NCBI RefSeq assembly: GCF_002865645.1
Contig: NW_020194628.1
Location: 496,001-560,000, forward strand
Length of the DNA stretch: 64,000 nt
Source: Hyaloscypha bicolor E
Lineage: Eukaryota > Ascomycota > Leotiomycetes > Helotiales > Hyaloscyphaceae
Direction of reading: 5' to 3'
Shown here: piece after piece, positions 1 to 11,455 of the stretch
Position numbering within the stretch: position 1 is the first letter of the stretch
Layout: each line of letters starts with the position of its first letter
Program-made: the position numbers and the translations under genes
The notes under the pieces: model-generated
Database searches by the model: none
What the model was told of the DNA's origin: nothing
Seen by the model: only the letters and a program-made list of their open reading frames with translations

Positions 1-1702
1 ATATTAATAAAAGAATAACTTATTAATTAATTAGAAATCCGTTAAATGGCTCTTATTAAGTAAATTATTATATTTTTTAGGTAAAATATTTAGCTTTTTA
101 GTAATAATTTTAATTGCCTTACTAATTGAAATATTTTTACTTAGCTAGCTAGAACTAATATAATACTATTTCTCGTTTCTTTAAGTTAAATTAATACCTA
201 AATTCGGATATTTAAATATATAAATATAATAGAATAAAGATATCTTAGATTTATAGTAACTAGTTAACTAAATATACTTTATAAGATATATATAATTAAG
301 AAAAGCTTATTATATTATTTCTAAAACTTTGAAATTAGAAGTATAACGTGTGAGAATTAGGCTCGCACTATAGTTTACTGGACTAAAAGACTATAGTATT
401 TATTATAGGTAAATATGCCTAATCACGGTTAAATGGCTGGATCGTAGTCACGTGACAGTATACACGTGACAAGAAGCTTTTATCTAATTCCAGATTAGAT
501 TTAGTATAGCTTTATATAATACTTTTAGGTAGCTTTTTCTAATTAGTCTAGCCTTAATTATATTAATTATCTACTTTTAATAATACTAAAGTACTATAAT
601 ATTACTATTTAATAATAGAATTAATTTCTTAATATTAGTAATATAATCTATAATAATTATTTAAGGGTTAGACTTATATAGTTATAATTAAGAGCTTCTA
701 GTAATAACTCTATAATTTCTACTAATTTCTTTAATATTATTAAAGTTATTACTAAAATTATCTATTTTTTCTTTATCTTTTATAGTTTAATTTTCCCTAG
801 CTTTAAGTACTTTTTCTTTCTTTTTAATAGCTAATCAAGTAATAAATATTACTAATCCGGTAATAAAGTCTCTAGCTAGAACTACTAGCCCTAAATAGTT
901 ATAAAAAATAAATTATTCTTATATTTCCTTAACTTTCTTAAAAACGCGGGCTTTTTTACTAGTAGTAAATAACTATATAATATAATAGCTCTTTTTATAA
1001 TTATTAATATCTATAAAATTATAGAATAAAAGATATTAATATTTCTTATTAAAAGTAATATTAGTTTCTAATAGAAATCCCGAAATAAATTAATAATTAA
1101 AATAAGCTTACTTAAAAATATAATATATAATATATTAAATATATAAACCTTATTAATAAAAATATAGTAGCCTTAATTATTAAGGTAAGTAATAATTATA
1201 TAAGCTTTTTTTAATCTAAAAGCTTTATCTTATTCTATTTATATTACAAGTTATAAAATTCTCTATATTTAATCTTAAGCTTTATTTTTTAAAGAATATT
1301 TAATAATACCCTAAAACTAACTATTTCCTAATATATTTTAGTAATATATCTAGCTTTAAGATATTTAGGTTAATAGTAATAATAAGAAGCTAAGAAAAAG
1401 AAATTAATTATATAAGAGTAATTATATTTAAGATATTAGCTATAATAAAAGATTTACTAATTTCTTATTCTTTTCTATTTACTAATATAGAAATAAATAA
1501 AATATCTAGTTTCCTAAATAAATATACTTATATACTAATAAGCCCTCTTTATAATTTAATAAGTATTTTAAGTCTTTTTTTTATAAAATATATAATTCTA
1601 TTAAACCCGATTCTTATTCTTTAATTTAATAATAAAAGTAATTCCTTAAATAAAAGCCTAGTTTTATAGGTATTAGAAAGCTATATTAGAGTCAGATATA
1701 AT
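1..1702. other. RIP-degraded AT-rich tract, unidentified
   Basis: Almost purely A/T with CpA and TpG nearly absent, which fits repeat-induced point mutation of old repeats. No open frame or domain is recognisable on either strand. A short less-mutated stretch at about 340-475 keeps C/G and contains the palindrome GTCACGTGAC (447-456) and a second CACGTGAC (463-470). I cannot say which element it came from. Confidence 0.6.
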
Positions 1703-1995
1703 TATTATAATTTTATACTTTATCTAGCCTAATATCTAGTATTTAGTATCTGAGCCTAGTATCTAGATATCTAGCATTTGAGGTTATATAATAGTTATAT
1801 ATAATAAAGCTAAAAAAAGCTATATTCTAAGAAATTTAGGATACTAAGTCCTATTAGGCCGAGCTATAAGCAAAGAACTATAAATACTTAAAAAACCTTT
1901 ATTTAAAACTCTTTTTTTTTCTTAGTTTAGTTTTCTTAATAAATAGTTCTCCTATAAATACCTTATTTATAGACTTCTTTTATAGGTCTATAATA
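1703..1995 (+). repeat. 5' LTR of Gypsy element 1
   Basis: 293 bp, direct copy of 7476-7768. It shares distinctive blocks such as CCTATTAGGCCGAG. The ends read TA...TA, expected from TG...CA after RIP. Confidence 0.85.
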
Positions 1996-2029
1996 TTAAA
2001 CTAAGTTTCTTCTTTTTACCTAAAAAGGC

Positions 2030-5000
2030 TCTAGAATATCTCTCCTAAAATAATTATTTATTTCTAAAAAAATAACTTCTTATATATAAATTATATATAT
2101 CTAATATCTTTAATATAGCCTCTTATACTAATAGCTTTTCTAAAGATCTTTATTTATATCCTATAATTCTACTTTTTATATCTAGTACTAAAAATATCTC
2201 TAAAATAGAATCTTTTATCCTAAAAGAATTACTTATCTTATCTAATATTTATTCTAATATACTTGTATTATAATAAGTCTAAATCAAGATTTAGATAAAT
2301 ATCTAGACTAATTATATAACCCTAAATAGCTTAGCTACTAGTCTAGCTTACTTGTTTAATATAGAAGAGCTTTCCCGAGAATATTCTATTAGTAGAGATT
2401 ATATTCCGGATAATATTTACTCCTAATCTAAGTACTATAATATAGTATCTAACTTTCTAGTTTCTTTTATTAAATAAATATATCTGGCTAGAGAAGTTTC
2501 TAAGTATAGCAAGTTCTATTTTATAAAGGTTCCGGATTTCTTAAAGCTTAGTAATAGCAAAAACCTAATCTATAATTATTAGTAAGTTTAGATTATTAGT
2601 AAATTTAAAGTTAATATAAACTATTATATAAATAAGAATACTTATATATATTATATCTTTAATTATATAAAAAGTAATACCTAATATTACTTATATATTT
2701 AATATAAACCTAATATTACTAATTCTTTTGAGATAGCTATAAAAATAATTAATTATTTTAATAAATACTTTATTAACTCTTATTATATATATAAAGCTAA
2801 ATATAAATATAAGAAGTTATAAATAAATAAGGTTTAGATCTTTTATAAGTTTAAGATTAAGTTTATTTACTTAGTAAATAAAGCCTAGATCTATTTATAG
2901 AATTATCTCTATAAGCTATATAATAAGCTAATACTTCCTTTTTAAGAATAACTTATAAGCTAGTACTACTTTATTTATATACTTAATAACCTGTATTATA
3001 TGGCCTTATTAGTTAATTCCGAAATAAAGGTATTATAGACTTATAAAAGCCTTAGAAAGTATATTAAGGCTTGAGTTACTATTATTCTTCTAATCTCTAT
3101 TACTTTTAATATCTCTATATTTACTATTTCTAAGCTTTATATAATAATTTCTTATACCTTTATATTAACTCGAATATTTCTAATTATTAATTAAGCTAGC
3201 TATTAAAAGAGAAAGTATTCCCGCTTTAACTTTAACCTGCTTTAACTACTTTTAGACTAGTTATATAGCCCGTAATTATTTAGTACTAAAGTATATTACT
3301 AATATTAAGGAACTAGAAAAAGATAATAAGTTTATAGAGGCTAATATAGATAATATACCAGGAAATAAAAATGCCTAGAAAAAGACTTTTTTTTTAGATA
3401 AACTTAAAGTTAATCTTATAGAAATTAATCTATACTAGTTAATAGAAGAACTATATTTAATTATATCCTATAGCTTATCTTATAATAGATATTTAGTTAA
3501 TATTTCCTTTCTTACTAATTCCGGAATAAATAGTTTCGTATTTATTAATACTTTCTTTATTATAGATATTATTACTTTCTTTAATCTTAAGTTCTAGTAT
3601 TTATCTAAGCCTATTAGTATTAAGGAATATAATAATAAGCTAGAAACCCGTATTATTTATTTCTTAAAAATATATTTTATTATTAATTAGAAATAATAAT
3701 ATAATATTCCCTTATTAATTCTTAAGCTTAGATTCTATAACCTTATTCTTAGCTATAAATAACTAAAATACTTTAATTTATTTCTTAATATCCGAAACTA
3801 ATATTTAATATAGCCCGAGCTTTTCTCTCTATTACTTTTAGTTATATAAGAGATTTCTATATCTCGAGAGGCTCTATTTCTTATCTTAAAACATATTTCT
3901 TATTCTAATTATTAAGTAAATATTAAAGCTAAAGACTATATATTTAATAAGGGAAACTAATAATAAGCTACTAGGAAATAAGCTTTTATTAAGAACTATA
4001 ATATAGAGAATAACTTTATTACTAACTTCTTTCTATATACTAGCTTTACTAATAATACTACCTTTAAATATAATTTTATTAATTCCGAATTAGATTCGGA
4101 TAAAGAGCCTAAACTAGTACTAGTTTTTTCTATTTCTTAGAAACCGAAAATTAAATACTTTTATAAATAAGATATTTAAGATAATTATTACTAAATAGAA
4201 AACTCTCTAGTTAATATTATTTATTTTATAAATATCCTATATTAGAAGAAACTATATATAAAAAGAAAGCTAGTAAAAGATTTGATTATTAAAATTACTA
4301 GTATTAGCTTTATAAGTATATATTATAACCTTTAATAATCCGAAAATAAAGCTTTTACTATAAGTTTCTATAAGATTAATAGCTTCCTTAAATAATAAAA
4401 AAAGCCCTTTTTGAGAACTAATATTAAAAACTTTATTATTCCCGAATAATATATTAAGTTTAATAATACTTTTTCTAAAAAAAGCCTTTAATATTCTATT
4501 TCCTTATTAGTTATATAATTATAAGATATAATTAGAAAAGAAAATAAAAGAATATCTGGGATATAGCTTTTTATATAAGATAATAATAGCTAAATTAGAG
4601 GCTATAAAGAAATATTTTCTAGAGAACTTTAATAAGGGTTTTATTACTTCTAGTTAATTATAATTTATAGTCCCTATTCTTTTTATAAGAAAATCTAATA
4701 AGAGCTTATAGTTCTATATTAATTACTAAAAGCTTAACTAGATTACTTATAAGAACTATTACTTTCTTTCTTTTATTAATAAGACCTTAGCTAGAATTAG
4801 TAAAGCTAAAATCTTTATAAAGCTTAATATTTATTAGGCTTTTTACTAAATTTATATAAATCCTAAATTAAAGAAATTAATAATATTTTATATATATTAT
4901 AGAATATATAAATATAAGATTTTATTCTTCGAATTAACTAATAGGCTAGCTATTTACTAGTATTATATAAATAATATCCTATTTAATTACCTAAATAACT

Positions 5001-7440
5001 TTTATATAGCTTATCTAAATAATATTTTTATCTATTCTAATAATAAATTAGAATATGAAATTTATATAAAAAAGGTTCTTTAGTAACTCCAGAATATAGG
5101 CTTATAAGTAAATATTAAGAAGTACGAATTTTATATTATATATATAAAATATCTTAGCTTTATTATTTCTATAAATAGTATTAAAATTAACCCTAAAAAA
5201 GTTATTATTATAAAGAATTAGAAAGCTTCTCGAATTATAAGAGAAATATAAGCTTTTCTGGAGTTCTATAACTTCTATAAGAGATTTATTTATAATTATA
5301 ATAAGATTACTAAGCTTTTATTAAATCTTATATATATAGATATTTCCTTTTTATTTAATAAGATTTATTAGAATACTTTTAAGAAACTTAAAGCCTATCT
5401 TATATTATTAGTCCTATTTTATTACTATAATCCAGAGTAATAATTAATAATTAAGACTAATATCTCGAATAATATTATTACTAGTATTTTTTTTAAAGAT
5501 AATAATATTTATAAAATATAACTATAAGATATATAATAAAAAAATACTTGCTATTATATAGTCTTTAAATTAATAGTACTCGGAACTTTAAGAAATTATT
5601 TATTAAATCTAGATTTATATAAACTATTACTTATTAGAATACTTTATAATAATAAAGAAACTTATAAATAAATAAACTAGATAGACTAAAGCTTTAGCTA
5701 AATACTACTTTATTATCTAATATAGATTTAGTAAATAGAATATAAAGACTAATACTCTAATATATTAAGATAATAAGGTTATTTAGTAAAATATAATAAA
5801 AAAGAAATATTATATTAAGGCCTTTTTTTCTTAAGATTAAATTAACTTAAAGATATTTTAGAACTTTAATATTAAAGTTAATTCCCTCTTTTTTTTCTAA
5901 AATAATAATAATAATAATCTTAATAAAATAAATAATTTAGTTAAATAAATCCTATAAAATAATTATAAAGCCTTCTTTTTATAAGCCCTTTATAAGCAGG
6001 TTAAACGAGATAATACTAACTTTATTATAAAGAATAAATTATTACTTTATTATAAATAACTTATAGTATTAGGGAAATAGTTATATATAGATTTAATTTA
6101 TAAGGCTTATAACTAAATCTCTATAATATGTTTTAGTAAAAATAAGATATATAAGTTATTATAGCTATAGTATTACTAGATAATATATAATATAATATTA
6201 CTTAATATATCTATAACTACTAATTATATAAATAGGCAAATATTCTAAGAAATAAGATCTCTAGTTTACTTTATTCTTTACTAGTTCTGAATTACTTATA
6301 ATAATATATTATAATAGATTTCAAGCTAATACCTAGCTCGAAGTCCGGCTATAATACTATATATATTATAATTAACTAATTAAGTAAATAAGCTATCTCT
6401 ATATTTTATTATAAGATAATTATAATAAAGAATATAATAAAGATATATTTCTAAACTATTTACTATTACTATAGCTTTTTAGTCTCTATTATTTCTAATT
6501 ATAGTCTGTAATTTATACTAGTATTCTGGATATAAAACTAAAGCTATTAATAATAAATTACTTATAAACTAATAAATAAATAAAAATTATAAACTAATAT
6601 ATTAATTAATAATTATATATATATATATTATATTACTAAGATAACTAGAATAAGGACTTACTAATAATTAATTATATTTAATTTACTTTCTTATATAACT
6701 CTATTAATATATCTCTATATAAACTTCTTAATAATAGGATTCTATAAACTTTCTTTAACTAGTTAACTCTAATAACTATATTTTAAAATAAGCTAAGTAA
6801 AATAAAAACTTAATAAATTACTAAATAAATAAAGAATACTATAAAGAGAAATAAGAAAAACATAAAATAGATATAAAAGAGAATAAAGAAATATACTAAT
6901 ACTAAATATTACTTTATAGATTTTAAAGTAAGAAATAAGATATATATATATTAATAAAGAAATAGAAGATATAATACTCTAGCTATAAGCTAGACTACTT
7001 AATAGCCAGGCCTTACCCGATTCTATATTAAGTTAGTAACTTCTATAAAATTAAACTACCTAAAAGTATTAAAATTTATAATATATTTTCTTCTAACTAT
7101 TTATATAAGGCTACTAATAATCTATTACCTGGCCAGAAAAACGAACTATTTCTACTAATTCAAGTAATAATAAACCAAGAATATAAAATATAGGATATTC
7201 TAGTATTAAAGGCAGAGCAGAAAAAGTTCCTATATAGAATTAGTTAGGTTAGATATAATAAAGACTTTAACTAGTATCTGGCCTCTAATCTGAAATACTT
7301 TCCCTATAAGCTATAAGACTACTACTTGACTAATTAATAATAGCCAGGTCTATTAAAGAAGCTAGTTAACTAGATATAAGCCTAGGAAAATAGAATAGAG
7401 AACTATAATAATTTAGATAATAATTCTATAATATTTATTT
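2030..7440 (+). pseudogene. Gypsy gag-pol polyprotein remnant (element 1)
   Basis: Readable fragments appear on the plus strand despite many stops. Around 3511 the frame gives LTNSGINSF followed by FVFIN, a retroviral-type aspartic protease with its catalytic Asp changed to Asn. At about 5012 it gives YLNNIFIYSN, the reverse-transcriptase YLDDI box with both Asp codons changed to Asn. Around 6480-6540 an integrase core segment (IISNYSL, FW) is visible. At about 7195-7330 there is a chromodomain-like tail (a form of SWVGYDKDFDWYPASN). These GAT-to-AAT changes are what RIP produces. The N-terminal gag is not resolvable. Confidence 0.8.
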
Positions 7441-7475
7441 ACTTAAGAATAAGCTTTTTTTAAGAGAGGAAGTAA

Positions 7476-7768
7476 TATTATAATTTTATACTTTATTTAG
7501 TCTAGTATCTAGTATTTGATATCTGAGCCTAGTATCTGGGTATCTAATATCTGGAGTCATATAATAGTTATATATAATAAAGCTAAAAGAAGTTATATTC
7601 TGGGAAATTTAGTATACTAAACCCTATTAGGCCGAGATATAAGCAAAGAACTATAAATACTTAAGAAACCTTAGCTTAAGACTTTCTTTTCTCCTTAGCT
7701 TAGTTTTTTTAATAAATAGTTCTCTTATAAGTACCTTATTTATAGGCTTTCTTTATAGGTCTATAATA
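7476..7768 (+). repeat. 3' LTR of Gypsy element 1
   Basis: 293 bp, partner of 1703-1995, differing from it almost only by transitions. It follows the purine tract at 7461-7471 and is followed directly by the ATAAT duplication. Confidence 0.85.
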
Positions 7769-7773
7769 ATAAT

Positions 7774-8379
7774 AATTTAATTTCTAGATTACTATTAATT
7801 TATAATAGAAATAGCTTTAATTATAATAGTAATTTAATTAGTAAGCTAGAAGTATATTATTATTATTATTAGTAATTAGAGATATATAAAGATAAAGAAT
7901 AAATTAGAGTGATTTTAGTTACTTATAATATAATAATAAGTAATTTTTAGTAGTAATTATAATATAATCGGGTATTAATAATTATATATAATAGCTAGCT
8001 ATTTCTTTTCTTTATTACTAGTTATATCTACTACTTAACCTCTAAATATTAGTATATATAATAAAATATATATTATAGTTATATATAAGTAGCCGATTTT
8101 ATACTAAAAATTAATATATATTAGATTATGAATATATAGTAATATTATATTACTAAATCTCTAAATAATAGTATATTTCTATATTTAATAACTTCTATAA
8201 ATAGTATATCGGGCTAATACAAATTCGGCCTCAAATACTACTAAAATTACTATAGCTTAAGTCAAGATATTATATAAATAATAAGAACTATAGGAGTACT
8301 ATTAAAGCTCCAAAACACGCTTTACTACCTTCTTATTAATCTGAAACCTTATATTTAATCTATTTGTCCCGAGACAGTT
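7774..8379. other. AT-rich tract without recognisable gene
   Basis: RIP-type composition up to about 8270, then a gradual return of C/G. No domain seen. The short minus-strand open frame at 8302-8484 has no recognisable content and runs into repeats, so it is not called. Confidence 0.5.
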
Positions 8380-8858
8380 CGCTATAATACCTATAGAGCT
8401 TCTTAGTAAGTAGTTCCTTAGGGGGCAGTTCCCTTGGAATAGCTCTCTAGGAATAGCTCCCTTGGGATAGCTTACTATTGTCACGAAACCGGGCTCTGGG
8501 CTTGGAAAGCAGGTAGAGTGGCTCTTAATCCGAGGATTCTAAACTAAGGAGGGAAGCTCGTATATACAGGAGCTTTGGTGTTCTAAATACTAACCAGCCG
8601 CATGCGTCATCGCGGTCACGTGACGCTAAATTTCCTAGTGAAGCGGCAGAGCGTAATAACTATAATATATAAAGAGCTTTTTGGAGGGCTATTCTTAAGA
8701 GAAAGGGAGAGGGGGGGAATAGCTCAATATAATATATAAAAGGCTCCCTTGGGATAGCTTACTATAATATATAAAGAGCTCCCTGGAGGGCAGCTCTTGG
8801 GAGGGGAGGGGTAGGAGGAGGGAGGGGAGGAGTAGCTTCTTGCAGGGCAGCTCACTAT
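8380..8858. repeat. Cluster of short imperfect repeats
   Basis: The motif CTCCCTTGGGATAGCTTACT occurs at about 8457-8476 and again at about 8741-8760, with decayed versions between (for example GAATAGCTCTCTAGG). The string AATATATAAAGAGC recurs downstream of it. A purine-rich stretch (8790-8830) follows. The first copy is split by the 180-bp LTR-like repeat at 8479-8658, and the last copy by the piggyBac-type transposon. The cluster may be the remnant of one older repeat. Function unknown. Confidence 0.5.
8479..8658 (+). repeat. 180-bp LTR-like solo repeat (family M2), copy 1
   Basis: Begins TGTCACG and ends CGTAATA, a RIP-altered CGTGACA. It is flanked by a perfect 5-bp duplication ACTAT (8474-8478 and 8659-8663). 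An inverted copy of the same 180-bp length lies at 18228-18407. TG...CA ends with a 5-bp duplication fit a solo LTR better than a typical MITE, but the parent retroelement is not in this window. Confidence 0.65.
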
Positions 8859-9006
8859 CCCTTCGTCTGTCGCAAACTGTCTAGCGCTAGCAAGGGTGCT
8901 TCCCGCACTACAGGGGGGGGCTCGCTTGGCTCCCGTAGCATAATAATTATATACCTTTGCATATAAATTTATTAGTAATCTATATCGCTAGAATGAAATC
9001 GCAGCC
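8859..9006 (+). repeat. Left terminal inverted repeat of piggyBac-type element
   Basis: 148 bp, inverted match to 10787-10934. Starts CCCTTCGTCTG and ends ATCGCAGCC. It also contains a C/G-rich block with a run of G at about 8921-8928. Confidence 0.85.
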
Positions 9007-9229
9007 AGTACGTCCCCTAAAAATACGCGTATACTATAGACGATTCTATAGATAATTCCAGTAACGATTCCAGCCCACCTTCCAGCCTACCTATAGTGCA
9101 AAAATCGAAAGCTCTTGAGGATATACTCCTTAAATTAGGCCCACTTACTAGCGTTTTATATAAACCTTTTAAATGCGTGCCCTAGTAAATAGTAAGAGTA
9201 CTCCTACCTGCTTCCCTCCCTCTATAGCC

Positions 9230-10821
9230 ATACCCATTCGATTACTTTAGCCTATTCTTTACCCGCGAGCTTTTCCAAACGATTACTATAAATACTAATT
9301 AATATACAAGTATATAAAGACTATATATACCGGAGGAGCGGGGGCGAGAATGGATAGATCTGCTTATAGAAGAACTCTATATATCTCTGGGCGTTATTAT
9401 ATATATGAGAGTCTACTATAAGCCTTGTATAGAGATATATTAGAACCCAGACTTTAATAAAGGTTCTTTATACTCAATTATATACCATATCTCACTTACT
9501 CGGTTTGGACAAATCAAGTGCTACTATTATATTTTATGCTCTGAGAATAATAAACGGAATAAATACCACTTACCTTCTAATAAGATCTGGTAGTATAAGC
9601 TAGAACTGCTAGCTTTAAAGATTTAAGCCTTCTCTTAGAGATATTACTTGCCCTCTTCTGAAGTAAGTATTAATAAGATTATAGTATGCTTTTTTAGCCG
9701 GTATATTTCTCTTTCTTCCTCTCTTATCTCGCTATCCTACTAATTATTAAAGATCCTTATATGCCTATAAGATACCAAAGAAACTAATTAAATAAGGGTA
9801 TAAGATCTATGGAATTACGGATTACAGATATATATATAATTGGATATAGAGCTCAAGGGAGAAGGGTTTACAAGATGTATTTAACTTCCCAAATCTTACG
9901 AAAATCGCCTGTCTCATATAAAGCCTTATACTTTTACTTTTATAGTAATATATTACTATATATATAGACAATTACTTTACCTCGATTTCCTTATTTACAG
10001 AGCTACAAGCTTGTAAATTCGGTGTAGTAGGTACTATATGCCCGTATAAGCAGTTCCCTTCAGAATTATTAATAATTAAGAAGTGATTTGCGAAAAAGCT
10101 AGAATAGAATACTCTCCTTGCAGTAGTAGTTAATAATATACTTTACTTAGCTTGGCAAGATAATAATATTATCTTGGGATTAAGTAATATCTATATGGTA
10201 GATAAAGCGGAGGACTTTAGAGAGAAGAAGAGGAAACGTCCGGCAAAAATATTAATAAATGGACGACTGGTTCGTGGTGTATTTAGAGACTTATTAGTAA
10301 AGGAGCTTCCGATTTCTTGCTTTATTAATGATTATAATTAGTATATGGGAGGTGTAGATCTTGCGAATTAGTTCAGGGAAGCATACGAAACCTATAAGCC
10401 TACGTTCCGGAATTAGTGGCCCTTGTTTTACTGGTTAATTAATTTAGCTTATATAAACAGTTACTGGCTATATTAATTATATACGGTAGACGAACGCCCT
10501 TTTATGCACTTGTAATTCCGAATCGAGCTTTATTATAAGCTCTTAGGGTTTTCAGAGAAAGCAAAGCTATATAGCTTGCGGGTGGGGCTAGGGGGTAAAA
10601 GGGTATTTAATCCTGAAGCGCCGTACTTATACTACTGGGAACAGCGTCCTAGGGGCACGTGCGCATAGTGTTTATATAAACAAAGGTGCCAGAAGGTCCT
10701 TGGGAAAGCTATAGAAGGGAGGGCAAAGCGTTCAACTGGAGGCTGTGTGTTCTGTAATGTACACCTATATAAGGTGGGGGAGTGCTGGCTGCGATTTCAT
10801 TCTAGCGATGTAGATTACTAA
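9230..10821 (+). pseudogene. piggyBac-type (PGBD4-like) transposase remnant
   Basis: Long stretches read as a fungal PGBD-type transposase. WIDLLIEELYISLGVIIYM lies near 9351. An EVSINKIIV segment lies near 9661, where the first catalytic Asp is Asn (9672-9674). YIDNYFTS near 9964 holds the second Asp (9967-9969), and MGGVDLAN near 10345 holds the third. A cysteine-rich tail (GGCVFCNVH, ECWLRFHSSDVDY) ends at the stop 10819-10821. Several TGG codons have become TAG, and the N- and C-terminal parts lie in different frames, so it is inactive. The C-terminal coding runs into the right inverted repeat, an economical arrangement. The N-terminus is not resolved. Confidence 0.8.
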
Positions 10822-10934
10822 TAAATTTATATGCAAAGGTACATAATTATTATGCTACGGGAGCCAAGCGAGCCCCCCCCTGTAGTGCGGGAAGCACCCT
10901 TGCTAGCGCTGGACAGTTTGCGACAGACGAAGGG
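10787..10934 (+). repeat. Right terminal inverted repeat of piggyBac-type element
   Basis: 148 bp, inverted match to 8859-9006. Its first 35 bases also encode the last residues of the transposase (stop at 10819-10821). Confidence 0.85.
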
Positions 10935-11455
10935 ATAATATATAAAGAGTACCCTATTAATAGTAAGTACGAGTCTAAGTATAATTTCAGTGTAATTCTA
11001 TACCTAATTTTAAGTAGCATGCAATTCGTAGTTTTGATTTCGCGGTTTTCGCGGTTTTAATGGTTTGAAGGTTTGCAGTTTTGCAGTTTGGCCCTTCACC
11101 GCCTAAAATCCTGCCCTAGTAGAGGACTTGATTTCTAAGCAACTACGTTTGGCAAGGTTCCTTAAATAATCGTCCAGGCCTAGCGCATCGCTTAGGGCCA
11201 CGCTAACCCCCCACTGCGTGGGGAGGTGTCTGATTCCGATCAGAACCAATAAGATTGCCTGAGCTGACACCGTGCAGGCAACTACAACAGCATGCCGATT
11301 GTGATCAGAAATCTGCACCTCTACAATATCGCAACTGTGCAGCCAAGTACACCGGGAACGGAGCTGTGGCATGCAGATAGACACAGAAGCAAGTAATTGC
11401 TGTTGGCATTACGAGTACTTGCATCTTCGCGCGTCGTTGAGAGGGGGCCTCTGAC
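10935..11455. other. Intergenic/upstream region of the hydrolase gene
   Basis: AT-rich to about 11030, then normal composition. Short tandem motifs are visible (CGCGGTTTT twice at about 11041-11058, TTTGCAG repeats at about 11072-11090). Minus-strand open frames here show no recognisable protein. No convincing upstream exon with a signal peptide was found. Confidence 0.45.

Larger units (their letters stand above)
1703..7768 (+). mobile_element. Gypsy (Ty3) LTR retrotransposon 1, RIP-inactivated
   Basis: A 6.07-kb element bounded by two 293-bp direct repeats and flanked by the 5-bp duplication ATAAT (1698-1702 and 7769-7773). The order of protease, reverse transcriptase, integrase and chromodomain on the plus strand is that of a Gypsy chromovirus. 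A purine-rich tract (about 7461-7471) sits just before the 3' LTR, where a polypurine tract belongs. Every frame is full of stops from G-to-A and C-to-T changes, so the copy is dead. Boundaries rest on the equal LTR lengths and the matching duplication. Confidence 0.88.
8859..10934 (+). mobile_element. piggyBac-type DNA transposon with 148-bp inverted ends
   Basis: A 2.08-kb element with near-perfect terminal inverted repeats of 148 bp beginning CCCTTCGTCTGTCGCAAAC. It encloses one decayed DDE transposase of the DDE_Tnp_1_7/PGBD type on the plus strand. It interrupts a local repeat: the uninterrupted version reads ACTATAATATATAAAG, and the flanks here read ACTAT before and ATAATATATAAAG after. 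The duplication therefore appears to be just AT, not the TTAA of classical piggyBac. C/G content and intact CpA sites show much weaker RIP than in the retroelements, so it is probably a later arrival. Confidence 0.8.

Noticed and set aside
8859..10934. Target duplication TTAA expected for piggyBac
   Set aside because: No TTAA at either end. RIP changes only C and G and cannot remove it, so AT is reported.
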